Assembly (NCBI RefSeq): GCF_031456835.1
Contig: NZ_JAVDVK010000001.1
Coordinates: 496,001 to 560,000 of the forward strand
Direction of reading: 5' to 3'
Origin: Leifsonia shinshuensis
GTDB taxonomy: Bacteria; Actinomycetota; Actinomycetes; Actinomycetales; Microbacteriaceae
DNA length: 64,000 bases
The notes under the pieces were generated by a model that searched no databases, had not been told where the DNA came from, and was given only the letters and a program-made list of their open reading frames with translations. This document shows, in pieces, positions 27,089 through 35,593 of this stretch; the stretch's first letter is position 1; every line of letters starts with the position of its first letter. The position numbers and the translations under genes are program-made.

Positions 27089-27731
27089 GGGACGACGGCC
27101 CGCAGGGCAGGATGCGCATCCCGCGACGCGGATCGCCGGGCAGCACGACGACGCGGCGGCGATCACCGAGGAGGTTCGTAAGCAGGGTCTCGGGCGGCAA
27201 CTCCGGCACGAAGCCCCCGACGGGGCGCGTCCGTCGCGCGGCCACACGCAATCGGTGCACGGTCACCACCCGTGCCGTCGGGCTGAGCGAGGCGAGCCGG
27301 CGCTCGATCCGCGTCGCGCTCTCCTCCGTCTCCATCTCGTCGAAGCCGGGATGGGTCAGGATTCCGAGCGCGCTCCCTCGGCCGTCGCCGAGATCGAGCG
27401 GCACCTGCGCCGCCACCCAGCCCCGCTCGCGAAACACTGCGAAATCGCGCTCCGCCCGCCGCCGGACCGCCCGGCTGCCGACCACCGCCACGAGGGCGCT
27501 CGCCACGAAGCACGCGGCGAACACCGCGGCGATGACCAGCGGAGTTCGCCCGTCAGGCTGCATCGTCGCCCGGGACAGTGAGGCCAGGGCGACGATGAGG
27601 CAGCACGCGGCGGCGATGACAGCGGAGCGGGCCAGCACGCCCAGCACGCCGTAGTCGCGCACGGCCGCGCGCAGGTGCCCCGGCGAGCCGATGGATGCGC
27701 GCCGCTCGGCGGCCGCCGCGGTGGTCGTCAC
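27084..27731 (-). CDS. Membrane protein of unknown function, two helices
   Basis: 215 residues from GTG, with GGGAGAGGA upstream. Two membrane helices (~32-54 and ~64-86) precede an RRRAERDF basic stretch and a ~125-residue cytoplasmic domain with VAAQVPLDLGDGRGSALGILTHPGF and a GDRRRVVVLPGDPRRGMRI end. I do not recognise a family. It converges on recG and diverges from coaD, apparently as a single gene. Confidence 0.7.
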   Translation of the reverse strand: MTTTAAAAERRASIGSPGHLRAAVRDYGVLGVLARSAVIAAACCLIVALASLSRATMQPDGRTPLVIAAVFAACFVASALVAVVGSRAVRRRAERDFAVFRERGWVAAQVPLDLGDGRGSALGILTHPGFDEMETEESATRIERRLASLSPTARVVTVHRLRVAARRTRPVGGFVPELPPETLLTNLLGDRRRVVVLPGDPRRGMRILPCGPSSR

Positions 27732-27861
27732 GTCGTGGTCCTCTCCCGGGTGCGGATGCGTTGTCTCACCTCTGAAGACGGGAACGGCCGCCGATCGTGA
27801 CGTGCGGGGGCCGCGAACTGCTTGGTAACGGATTCACAACGAAATGCCGGGATCCGCGGGA

Positions 27862-27867
27862 TAGTCT
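27862..27867 (+). promoter_or_regulatory. -10 box TAGTCT for coaD
   Basis: TAGTCT lies eight bases before the coaD ATG; no ribosome binding site is seen, so a leaderless or near-leaderless start is likely. Confidence 0.45.
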
Positions 27868-27875
27868 GAAGGTCT

Positions 27876-28358
27876 ATGAACAGGATCGCCGTTGTCCCTG
27901 GATCGTTCGACCCGGTCACGCTCGGGCACCTCGACGTGATCGAGCGTGCGGCGGGCATGTGGGACGAGGTCCACGTCGTCGTGGTCCACAACCCGGACAA
28001 GTCCGCACTGCTGCCCATCGCGCAGCGGGTCGCCCTGCTGGAGCGGTCCATCGAGGATGCGGGCATCGTCGGCAACATCGTCATCGCCTCCTGGTCCGTC
28101 GGGCTCCTGGTGGACTACTGCACCGACGTGGGAGCGCACGTGCTGGTGAAGGGCATCCGCTCGCAGGTGGACGTCGCCTACGAGACGCCGATGGCGATCG
28201 TCAACCGTCACCTCGCCGACGTCGAGACGGTCTTCCTGCTCCCGAACCCCGCGAACGCGCACGTCTCCAGCTCGCTGGTCCGGCAGGTCTCCGCCCTGGG
28301 CGGGGACGTCAGCCCGTACGTGCCGCCGGTCGTGCACGAGTACCTGCAAGAGACGTGA
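27876..28358 (+). CDS. coaD: Pantetheine-phosphate adenylyltransferase
   Basis: 160 residues, normal length. Transfers AMP from ATP to 4'-phosphopantetheine in coenzyme A synthesis. [18 protein letters not shown] holds the T/HxGH nucleotidyl-transfer motif; [12 protein letters not shown] and the final HVSSSLVRQ (ISSTxIR-type) are also in place. Last codons lie in the first copy of a three-copy short repeat. Confidence 0.97.
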   Translation: MNRIAVVPGSFDPVTLGHLDVIERAAGMWDEVHVVVVHNPDKSALLPIAQRVALLERSIEDAGIVGNIVIASWSVGLLVDYCTDVGAHVLVKGIRSQVDVAYETPMAIVNRHLADVETVFLLPNPANAHVSSSLVRQVSALGGDVSPYVPPVVHEYLQET

Positions 28359-28386
28359 CCCCACAGACGTGAATCCAGAGACGTGA
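28351..28386 (+). repeat. Three copies of AGACGTGA at a 14-base period
   Basis: AGACGTGA begins at 28351, 28365 and 28379, exactly 14 bases apart. The first copy contains the coaD stop; each later copy again carries TGA. It fills the gap between coaD and moxR. Looks like duplication of the gene end; binding-site arrays look similar. Confidence 0.7.
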
Positions 28387-28396
28387 GCCGAGGGCA

Positions 28397-29497
28397 ATGA
28401 ACAGTTACGCGACGCGCCAGCCCACCGAGTCCTCTGTGGCGCCCCAGGAGGACACCGGCGCGGCCGCGCTCATGGACCTGGACGAGCTGCAGCGCGCTGC
28501 CGAGCAGATCACGGCGAACGTCGAATCCGTCATCGACGGCAAGCACGAGGCCGTTCAGACGGCGCTCGTCGTCCTCCTCGCCGAGGGGCACCTGCTGATC
28601 GAGGACGTCCCGGGCGTCGGCAAGACGATGCTGGCCAAGTCGCTGGCGAAGTCGGTCGACTGCACGGTGAGCCGCATCCAGTTCACCCCGGACCTCCTGC
28701 CGAGCGACGTGACCGGCGTGTCCGTGTACAACCAGGCGGAGCGGCGCTTCGAGTTCAAGCCGGGTGCGATCTTCGCGAACATCGTCATCGGCGACGAGAT
28801 CAACCGCGCCAGCCCGAAGACCCAGTCCGCGCTCCTGGAGTGCATGGAGGAGCGGCAGGTCACCGTCGACGGCTCGACCTATCCGCTGGCCGCACCGTTC
28901 ATCGTGGTGGCCACGCAGAACCCGGTGGAGATGGAGGGCACCTACGCCCTCCCGGAGGCCCAGCGCGACCGCTTCATGGCCCGCATCGCGATGGGGTACC
29001 CCGACGAGGGCTCCGAGCTCGCCATGCTGACGACGCGCGACACGTCGAGCCCGCTCTCGCGCATCCGGCCCGTCGTCACCTCCGACGAGCTGCGGGCGAT
29101 GATGATCACCGCGCGCAACGTGTTCGCGTCGACGCCGGTGAAGCAGTACGCGGTCGACCTCGTGCGGGCCACCCGCGAGGACCGCGACCTGCGGCTGGGC
29201 GCCAGCCCGCGCGCCACGCTGCAGCTCATCCGCGCGGCGAAGGCCATGGCCGCCCTGGCCGGCCGGGACTTCGTGCTCCCCGACGACGTGGACGCCCTGG
29301 CGGTCCCCGTACTTGGGCATCGTCTGCTGCCCACCAGCCGCGCGCTCGGCCATCACCACGAGAGCGCGCCCGTGATCGCGGACATCGTGCGCCGGATCGT
29401 CGCCTCGACGCCGGTCCCGGTCGGATCGGGCTCCGCCGGATCCGCGCAGCAGCCCGGCGCCGTGGGTACTGCGACTCTGGGCCGCTCGGGACGCTAG
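28397..29497 (+). CDS. MoxR-family AAA+ ATPase (second copy)
   Basis: 366 residues. Compared with the copy at 9.2 kb it has a ~30-residue disordered N-terminus and a Gly/Ser/Ala tail. VPGVGKTMLAKSLA is Walker A, IVIGDEINRASP Walker B, VATQNPVEMEGTYALPEAQR the sensor region. Next to DUF58 and transglutaminase genes, so it heads the classic MoxR-DUF58-TGase operon. ATG with GAGGGCAA upstream. Placed between coaD and yceD, where other actinobacteria often have nothing. Confidence 0.95.
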   Translation: MNSYATRQPTESSVAPQEDTGAAALMDLDELQRAAEQITANVESVIDGKHEAVQTALVVLLAEGHLLIEDVPGVGKTMLAKSLAKSVDCTVSRIQFTPDLLPSDVTGVSVYNQAERRFEFKPGAIFANIVIGDEINRASPKTQSALLECMEERQVTVDGSTYPLAAPFIVVATQNPVEMEGTYALPEAQRDRFMARIAMGYPDEGSELAMLTTRDTSSPLSRIRPVVTSDELRAMMITARNVFASTPVKQYAVDLVRATREDRDLRLGASPRATLQLIRAAKAMAALAGRDFVLPDDVDALAVPVLGHRLLPTSRALGHHHESAPVIADIVRRIVASTPVPVGSGSAGSAQQPGAVGTATLGRSGR

Positions 29498-29498
29498 C

Positions 29499-30830
29499 GT
29501 GCTGGTCCGCGGTCGCGCCTCCTCGCCGCTGAAGCGGCCGCGCCCGACCGCGCGCGGGTGGACGCTGGGCGCCGTCGGTGTCGTCGCGCTGGTCGCCTCG
29601 GCGCTGTTCGGCCGCACCGACGTGCTGTTCGTCGGCGTGTTCCTCACCGTCCTGCCGCTCGCCGCGATGATCTCGGTAACGGTGGACCGGCCGCGGCTCA
29701 CCGTCACCCGCAGCTTCCACCCGGACGTCGTCGCCGTGGGCGAGCGCACCACCATCGTCACGACCGCCCGGAACCAGTCGGCCCGGCCCAGCCCGGCGGC
29801 ACGCTGGCGCGAGTCGGCGCCGGCCGTGGTCGGCGTGCAGCCGTCCGCCGCGTTCCCGCGGCTCGGCGCGCACCAGCCGGACGGCGGCCTCGGCCGCGAC
29901 ACCGTCGTGCTGCGTCAGGATGTGATCCCGGAGCGCCGCGGCGCCCACGCGGTCGGCCCGCTCGTCGTGAGCCGCACCGACCCGTTCGGCGTCGCGTACG
30001 CCGAGTACGCGATCGGCCAGCCGCGCCAGCTGCTCGTGACCCCGCGCGTCGTCCCGCTGTCCCGCGGCGAGCTGGATGTGGCCCACAGCGAGGGCACGGA
30101 GCACGAGCTGCTGCGCCACAGCATCCCGAGCGCCGACGAGCTGATCGCGCGCGAGTACCGCCCCGGCGACCCGCTGCGGCGCGTCCACTGGCGCGCCACC
30201 GCCCGTCACGACCAGCTGATGGTCCGGCAGGAGGAGCAGCGCAGCAATCCCGAGGCGTGGATGCTGATCGACACCCGCGCGCTCGGCGCGCACACCCCGT
30301 CCGCCGCCGACGAGTTCGAGACGCTGGTCGATCTGGTCGCCTCGATCGGCGTCCACCTGCTCGACGAGGGATTCGTCGTCAGTGTGGTGGAGACGGGGGA
30401 CCGGCAGCTCTCGGGCCGCAGCGGCGCCGGCCGCACCGGCACGCTGGGCTCCACCACCGCGACGTACGACTCCGGAAGCGCGGACCGGATGCTGCTCGCC
30501 GACCTCGCCGGCGTGGAGTCGTCCGGCCACGGGCGAGACGACGCCGTCGCGGAGCTGGGCGGAGGCCTGCGCAAGGCGGGCCGTCCCGTGCCCGTGTTCG
30601 CCGTGCTCGCCGGCTCGCCGCTCCCGGAGCTCGGCGCTCTCGCCTCCCTGCGTTCGATGGGGGACCCGGCGGTCGCCTTCATCGCCGCATCCACCCCTGT
30701 GGAGGCCGCAGAGGTCTTGGCCGACGCCGGCTGGCTCTGCGTCCGGTTCGAGGCCGGCGACGACCCCGCCGAATGCTGGCAGCGCGCCCTCCACCGGCAA
30801 CGGGATCGGGTGGTGGCCGGTGGTGACTGA
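29499..30830 (+). CDS. DUF58-domain membrane protein (second copy)
   Basis: 443 residues; GTG start one base after the MoxR stop. Two membrane helices (~22-38 and ~42-60), a beta-rich domain, then REYRPGDPLRRVHWRATARH (DUF58 signature, ~212-231), a VWA-like region with MLIDTRALG, and a C-terminal half with low-similarity alpha/beta segments. Works with the MoxR ATPase; clients unknown. Overlaps the transglutaminase start by 8 bases. Confidence 0.92.
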   Translation: MLVRGRASSPLKRPRPTARGWTLGAVGVVALVASALFGRTDVLFVGVFLTVLPLAAMISVTVDRPRLTVTRSFHPDVVAVGERTTIVTTARNQSARPSPAARWRESAPAVVGVQPSAAFPRLGAHQPDGGLGRDTVVLRQDVIPERRGAHAVGPLVVSRTDPFGVAYAEYAIGQPRQLLVTPRVVPLSRGELDVAHSEGTEHELLRHSIPSADELIAREYRPGDPLRRVHWRATARHDQLMVRQEEQRSNPEAWMLIDTRALGAHTPSAADEFETLVDLVASIGVHLLDEGFVVSVVETGDRQLSGRSGAGRTGTLGSTTATYDSGSADRMLLADLAGVESSGHGRDDAVAELGGGLRKAGRPVPVFAVLAGSPLPELGALASLRSMGDPAVAFIAASTPVEAAEVLADAGWLCVRFEAGDDPAECWQRALHRQRDRVVAGGD

Positions 30831-33087
30831 ATCCCTCGCGTTCGCGGTCCCGCGCGTCGCCGCACGCCGGCGGGTCGGCTACTGGCGCATCACCGGCGCC
30901 CTGATGCTGCAGGTGCTGGCCCTGAGCTACGCGCTGGTCGGGCTGATCCAGGGACCGGGCTGGTGGTTCGCCCTCGTCGGGACCGCGGCGGCGGTGCTCG
31001 CGACCGGCGCCGGTCTCCGCAGTCTCGGGGTGCCCCGCGGCGTCGTCCCGGTGCTCCTCGTCGTGGAGTCGGCGGCGATCATGACGATCGCGTTCGGGCG
31101 CGGCACCGGCCTGCTCGGCCTCATCCCGACGCCCGCCACCGTCTCGGCATGGTCGCAGTCCCTGCAGCAGGCCATGCTGTCCATCTACCAGCAGGGGACG
31201 CCCGCCGAGCCGCTGCCCGAGTTCCTGTTCCTCGTGGTCGGCGGCGGCTGCCTGCTGGCCCTCATGCTCGACACCCTCGCCGTGGCCGTCCGGACGCCCG
31301 CGTTCACCGCCCTGGCCGTGGCGGCCGTACTGGTCGTGCCCGGCGCGCTGCTCGGCGACGGCCTCGATCCGTTCGCCCTCGCCGCATCCGCCGCCGCCTA
31401 CCTCTGGCTGCTGCGCAGTGACATCCGCACCCGGCGTTCGGCCACACCGCGCCCCGGCGCCGCGCTGTCCGTCGGCGCGTCGGCGGTCGCGATCGCCGTC
31501 GTGCTCGCGGGCACCGCACCCGGCTTCGACCAGGGGGGCGCCACCTCGTTCACCGCCGGCGGCATCTCGATCGGCGGCACAGTTACTCCGCTCGTGGATC
31601 TGGGAAAGGACCTGCGCCGCCCGGCGGCGGTCCGGGCTCTCACGTACACGACCACGTCGGCGAACGGGCAGTACCTCAAACTCGCGTCGCTGGACCAGTT
31701 CACCGGCTCCGTCTGGAAGCACCGCGAGCGCGACACGAGCCGGCTCTCGGACGGAGCCACCATCGGCCCGGTGGCCGGACTGTCGGACACGGTCAAGACG
31801 ACCAAGATCACCACGACGGTGGCCATCGACAACATGACGAGCCGCTGGCTGCCCGCCCCGGCGCCGGTGCGCTCGGTGAAGGGACTCAGCGGCACCTGGT
31901 CGTGGGACCCGGACGACCTCACCATCGGCGGCATCAACGCGACGACGCAGGGTCAGCGATACACGGCCACCAGCCTGGTCCTGGAGCCGACCGCGGACCA
32001 GCTCAAAGCGGCGGGCGGCTTCGTGCCGGCGGACGTGCAGCGCGACCTCTTCCTCCCGCCGAACCTCCCGACGATCATCGAGCAGACGGCCCTGACGGCG
32101 ACGAAGGATGCGCTCACCGAGTACGACAAGGCCGTCGCGCTCCAGGACTACTTCCGCGACAACGGTTTCGTCTACTCGACCCAGACGCCGCTCAAGCAGG
32201 GCTTCGACGGCGACGGCTCGCGCGTCATCGCCCGGTTCCTCGAGGTCAAGAGCGGATACTGCGTCCACTACGCGTCCGCCATGGCCCTCATGGCCCGCAC
32301 CCTCGGCATCCCCTCGCGGGTCGCGGAGGGTTACCTGCCGGGAGCCACCAGCGGAGGGACCGCGACGAACCCCGGCGAGTACACGGTGACGAGCGACGAC
32401 CTCCACGCCTGGCCGGAACTGTACTTCGCCGGCGTCGGCTGGGTCCCGTTCGAGCCGACGGTGGGCCGCGGGACGGTGCCGGACTACACGCGTCCGCAGA
32501 CGGACCCCGCCGCACCGCCGCCCACATCGGCGTCGACCTCCGGCGCGGCGCCGCGCGCGCTCGTCCCCACCGACCCGGCCAACCCGTCGGGCTCCGCGTC
32601 GTTCACACCGCAGTCGAGCGCGCAGCCGATCGCCACGGGCATCGGCGTGGGCATCCTGGTGATCGCCGTGCTGCTCGTGCCGGCCGCCTGGCGCCGGATG
32701 CGGCGGCGCCGGCGGCTCCGCGAGCTCACCGACGAGTGGGGCGGAGCGACCATCGTGTGGGAGGAGCTGCGGGACACCGTCCGCGACCTGGGCTGGACAG
32801 CTCCGCCCACCGAGACGCCGCGCGTCTTCGCGGGCCGGGTGGAGGCGGCGGTGGCGGGGACACCAGGGGAGGAGGCCGTTCGCCGTCTGCTGGCGGAGCT
32901 CGAGCGCGACGCCTACGGGCCCCCGGCCCGCCGGTGGGCCGGCGGTCTCGCGGACGACCTTACGGCCGTGATCGCGGCGCTGGAGGCTCAGGCCGGCGCG
33001 GGCGTGCGGCTCAAGGCCGCGCTGATTCCTGTGTCCTTGCTGCCAGCGGGCTGGCCTTCCGCCGCACGACCCCGGAGCGCCGCGTAA
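30823..33087 (+). CDS. Transglutaminase-like membrane protein with intact Cys-His
   Basis: 754 residues from GTG (GTG at 30820 is equal). Six or seven membrane helices in the first ~225 residues, a long outside region, and a transglutaminase core with KSGYCVHYASAMALMARTLG (Cys480) and SDDLHAWPELYFAGVGW (His528), so catalysis is possible. A Pro/Ser linker, a further membrane helix (~605-625) and a DUF4129 tail follow. Substrate unknown; such proteins are thought to cleave or crosslink surface proteins. The stop codon overlaps the -10 box of the next gene. Confidence 0.93.
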   Translation: MTESLAFAVPRVAARRRVGYWRITGALMLQVLALSYALVGLIQGPGWWFALVGTAAAVLATGAGLRSLGVPRGVVPVLLVVESAAIMTIAFGRGTGLLGLIPTPATVSAWSQSLQQAMLSIYQQGTPAEPLPEFLFLVVGGGCLLALMLDTLAVAVRTPAFTALAVAAVLVVPGALLGDGLDPFALAASAAAYLWLLRSDIRTRRSATPRPGAALSVGASAVAIAVVLAGTAPGFDQGGATSFTAGGISIGGTVTPLVDLGKDLRRPAAVRALTYTTTSANGQYLKLASLDQFTGSVWKHRERDTSRLSDGATIGPVAGLSDTVKTTKITTTVAIDNMTSRWLPAPAPVRSVKGLSGTWSWDPDDLTIGGINATTQGQRYTATSLVLEPTADQLKAAGGFVPADVQRDLFLPPNLPTIIEQTALTATKDALTEYDKAVALQDYFRDNGFVYSTQTPLKQGFDGDGSRVIARFLEVKSGYCVHYASAMALMARTLGIPSRVAEGYLPGATSGGTATNPGEYTVTSDDLHAWPELYFAGVGWVPFEPTVGRGTVPDYTRPQTDPAAPPPTSASTSGAAPRALVPTDPANPSGSASFTPQSSAQPIATGIGVGILVIAVLLVPAAWRRMRRRRRLRELTDEWGGATIVWEELRDTVRDLGWTAPPTETPRVFAGRVEAAVAGTPGEEAVRRLLAELERDAYGPPARRWAGGLADDLTAVIAALEAQAGAGVRLKAALIPVSLLPAGWPSAARPRSAA

Positions 33088-33090
33088 AAT
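33085..33090 (+). promoter_or_regulatory. -10 box TAAAAT for yceD-rpmF
   Basis: TAAAAT, eight bases before the GTG of the YceD gene and overlapping the TAA stop of the upstream gene. Separates the translation genes from the MoxR operon. Confidence 0.55.
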
Positions 33091-33098
33091 AGTTCCTC

Positions 33099-33665
33099 GT
33101 GACCACGAAGAACTCCCCGTACGCCATCAATGTGTACGACCTCATCCGCCACCCCGGCGCCATGCGCGAGCAGCGCATCAGCATCCCCGTGACGGAGAAA
33201 CTGGGCGAGGGGCTGATCAGCGTCCCGGAGGGCGAGACCATCGATCTCGACCTCCGTCTGGAGTCGATGCACGAGGGGATCCTCGCGACCGCGGACGCCG
33301 TGACGACCGCGACCGGCGTCTGCGGACGCTGCCTCACCGACATCGAGCAGTCCGTCCAAGTCGATTTCCAAGAACTTTTCGCGTATCCTTCTGACGAAGC
33401 TTTCGATTATGAGGTTCACGACGACCACGTGGATCTTGAACCTCTGATCAGGGATGCGGTGGTGCTGTCACTGCCCTTCCAGCCGGTGTGCCGGCCGGAC
33501 TGCCCGGGTCTCGACCCCGAGACCGGGGAGAGGCTGGCGGATGAACCGGATCGCGAGCCCACCCAGACCATCGATCCTCGTTGGTCTGCGCTTGCCGGAT
33601 TCCAGGCTTCCGACACCGATGAACCCCGACCGAACCCTCGCGGAACGAACACAGAGAAGAGATAG
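33099..33665 (+). CDS. YceD/DUF177 family protein
   Basis: 188 residues from GTG. Sits directly before rpmF as in nearly all bacteria; in E. coli and plants the family is linked to 23S rRNA. Four Cys in two pairs (GVCGRC, VCRPDC) look like a metal site. The ~35-residue polar tail is typical for Actinobacteria. No strong ribosome binding site, consistent with a leaderless start from the TAAAAT box. Confidence 0.9.
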   Translation: MTTKNSPYAINVYDLIRHPGAMREQRISIPVTEKLGEGLISVPEGETIDLDLRLESMHEGILATADAVTTATGVCGRCLTDIEQSVQVDFQELFAYPSDEAFDYEVHDDHVDLEPLIRDAVVLSLPFQPVCRPDCPGLDPETGERLADEPDREPTQTIDPRWSALAGFQASDTDEPRPNPRGTNTEKR

Positions 33666-33667
33666 TC

Positions 33668-33871
33668 ATGGCCGTCCCCAAGCGGAAGCAGTCGCGCGCC
33701 AACACCCACGCCCGCCGTTCGCAGTGGAAGGCCACTGCCCCCACGCTGGTCAAGACCATCGAGGGCGGCAAGGTCACCTACAGCCTGCCGCACCGTGCGA
33801 AGGTCGTCGAGGACTCTGCGGGCACCGCCCTCTTCCTCGAGTACAAGGGCCGCAAGGTCGCCGACGTCTGA
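33668..33871 (+). CDS. rpmF: 50S ribosomal protein L32
   Basis: 67 residues. [22 protein letters not shown] is the L32 signature. No cysteine is present, so this is the zinc-free form. GAGAAGAGA precedes the ATG and the gap to yceD is 2 bases. Confidence 0.98.
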   Translation: MAVPKRKQSRANTHARRSQWKATAPTLVKTIEGGKVTYSLPHRAKVVEDSAGTALFLEYKGRKVADV

Positions 33872-33902
33872 TCGTCGCCCAGCAGCGACGAACACAGTCA
33901 CG

Positions 33903-34625
33903 GTGAGCACCGTGGTCGGAGAGAACCCTGACCGCAGCACACTTCTCGAGAAGCTCGGGGTCGACATCGACCCCGAGCTTCTCGAGCTTGCGCTGACCCA
34001 TCGCTCGTACGCGTACGAGCACGGCGGCATCCCCAACAACGAGCGCCTCGAGTTCCTCGGCGACTCCATCCTGGGGCAGGCCGTCACGGTGAAGCTGTTC
34101 CGCGAGAACCCGGACCTCGACGAGGGCGAGCTCGCGAAACGCCGGGCCAGCCTCGTGAGCTCCGTCGCGCTGGCGGAGGTGGCCCGCGGCATCGGCCTCG
34201 GCGAGTACCTCAAGCTCGGCCGCGGCGAGAATCAGAGCGGCGGCCGCGAGAAAGCGTCCATCCTGGCCGACACCGTGGAGGCGCTGATCGGCGCCACCTA
34301 CCTGGACGCGGGCGGCGATGCCGCGACCGCGCTGGTCCTGCGCCTGATCGAGCCCCTGCTCGACGACCCGGAGCGCTTCGGCGCCGCCATGGACCCGAAG
34401 ACCAGCCTGCAGGAGGCCGCCGCCCACCGCGGCGCCGGGCTGCCGGTCTACACGGTGACCAACACCGGGCCGGACCACTCCAAGACCTTCCACGCCACGG
34501 TCGCCGTCGGCAGCCTCGTCACGGCGACGGGGGAGGGCACCAGCAAGAAGCAGGCCGAGATGGCCGCGGCGCTCAGCGCCTGGACGGAACTGACGAGAAA
34601 ACGTGCCAGAGCTCCCCGAGGTTGA
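33903..34625 (+). CDS. rnc: Ribonuclease III
   Basis: 240 residues from GTG, a normal length. Cuts double-stranded RNA, including rRNA precursors. [13 protein letters not shown] is the signature with the catalytic Glu/Asp, [14 protein letters not shown] the second acidic site, and residues ~165-235 form the dsRNA-binding domain ([23 protein letters not shown]). Codons 15-28 are made of a long inverted repeat that could be a target of the enzyme itself. Overlaps mutM by 23 bases. Confidence 0.97.
   Translation: MSTVVGENPDRSTLLEKLGVDIDPELLELALTHRSYAYEHGGIPNNERLEFLGDSILGQAVTVKLFRENPDLDEGELAKRRASLVSSVALAEVARGIGLGEYLKLGRGENQSGGREKASILADTVEALIGATYLDAGGDAATALVLRLIEPLLDDPERFGAAMDPKTSLQEAAAHRGAGLPVYTVTNTGPDHSKTFHATVAVGSLVTATGEGTSKKQAEMAAALSAWTELTRKRARAPRG
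33945..33986 (+). promoter_or_regulatory. 20-base inverted repeat inside the start of rnc
   Basis: Arms 33945-33964 and 33967-33986 are exact reverse complements with CA between. As RNA they would make about 19 pairs with a 4-base loop, starting 42 bases into the gene. RNase III needs duplexes of roughly this length and in E. coli and Streptomyces it limits its own mRNA, so this may be a self-cleavage site. Confidence 0.65.
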
Positions 34626-35514
34626 GGTCGTCCGTGCGGGCCTCGCGCCCGCCGTCACCGGCGCGACCATCCTCGGTGTGGAGGTCTTCGAGCCTCGCTC
34701 GCTGAAGCGGCACGACCCGGTCGCCGGCGCGTTCGAGACGCTGCTCACCGGCCGCGTCATGGAGGGGCCGGTGCGCCGCGGCAAGTTCCTCTGGATCCCG
34801 CTGCAGGGAGCACCCCGCCGCGCGATCGTCGCTCACCTCGGGATGAGCGGCCAGATCCTGCTCCGGGAGCCGGGCACGGTCGAGGCGGGTCTGCTGCGCA
34901 TCCGCTTGCACATCGAGAGCCCCGAGCACGGGGAGCTGTGGGTGCACTTCGTCGACCAGAGGATCTTCGGCTCGATGGCCGTGGACGCGCTGGTGCCGAC
35001 GGACGACGGAGCCCACGGCGGTCTCGGGACGGACGAACCGCTGATCCCGACCCAGGTGACCCACATCGCCCGCGATCCGCTCGATCCGGCCTTCGACGAC
35101 GCCCGCTTCGCCGCGGCTCTCGCGCGCAAGAACACGGGCATCAAGCGAGCGCTGCTCGACCAGACGCTGATCAGCGGCATCGGCAACATCTACGCCGACG
35201 AGGCGCTGTGGGCCGCGCGCATCCACTACGCCCAGCCGGCAGCCTCGCTCAGCCGCGCCCGTGTGCGCACCCTGCTCGCCGAAATCCGTCACGTGCTCGA
35301 GAAGGCGCTGGCCGAGGGAGGCACGAGCTTCGACGCGCAATACGTCAACGTCAACGGCAACTCGGGCTACTTCTCGCACAGCCTCAACGCCTACGGCCGC
35401 CAGGGCGAGCCGTGCCCGCGCTGCGGCACGCCGATCGTGCGCGAGCAGTTCATGAACCGCGGGTCGCACTTCTGCCCGCACTGCCAGCGGCTGCGAGGCG
35501 TGACAGCCGCCTAG
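34603..35514 (+). CDS. mutM: Formamidopyrimidine-DNA glycosylase
   Basis: 303 residues. GTG start gives PELPEVEVV, where the Pro after Met is the catalytic nucleophile, followed by Glu3. Removes 8-oxoguanine and nicks the [11 protein letters not shown] holds the conserved Lys; the C-terminal zinc finger CPRCG/CPHC is intact. Starts 23 bases before the rnc stop. Confidence 0.97.
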   Translation: MPELPEVEVVRAGLAPAVTGATILGVEVFEPRSLKRHDPVAGAFETLLTGRVMEGPVRRGKFLWIPLQGAPRRAIVAHLGMSGQILLREPGTVEAGLLRIRLHIESPEHGELWVHFVDQRIFGSMAVDALVPTDDGAHGGLGTDEPLIPTQVTHIARDPLDPAFDDARFAAALARKNTGIKRALLDQTLISGIGNIYADEALWAARIHYAQPAASLSRARVRTLLAEIRHVLEKALAEGGTSFDAQYVNVNGNSGYFSHSLNAYGRQGEPCPRCGTPIVREQFMNRGSHFCPHCQRLRGVTAA

Positions 35515-35535
35515 CCACGCTCGGCACGACGGGGC

Positions 35536-35583
35536 TACTCTGAGCGCGTTTCAGCACGCGCCGGCCGGTGCGCGCTGGCTGAA
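35536..35583 (+). promoter_or_regulatory. Possible promoter and leader hairpin of the phospholipase-like gene
   Basis: TACTCT (35536-35541) could be a -10 box. An imperfect hairpin follows (TTCAGC at 35550 with GCTGAA at 35578, plus an inner 5-pair stem) whose last bases run into the AAGGGGG ribosome binding site of the next gene. Confidence 0.35.
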
Positions 35584-35593
35584 GGGGGCGGCC

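Noticed and set aside
28351..28386. Short repeats as a CRISPR array
   Set aside because: Eight-base repeats with 6-base gaps are far too short and no cas genes are near.
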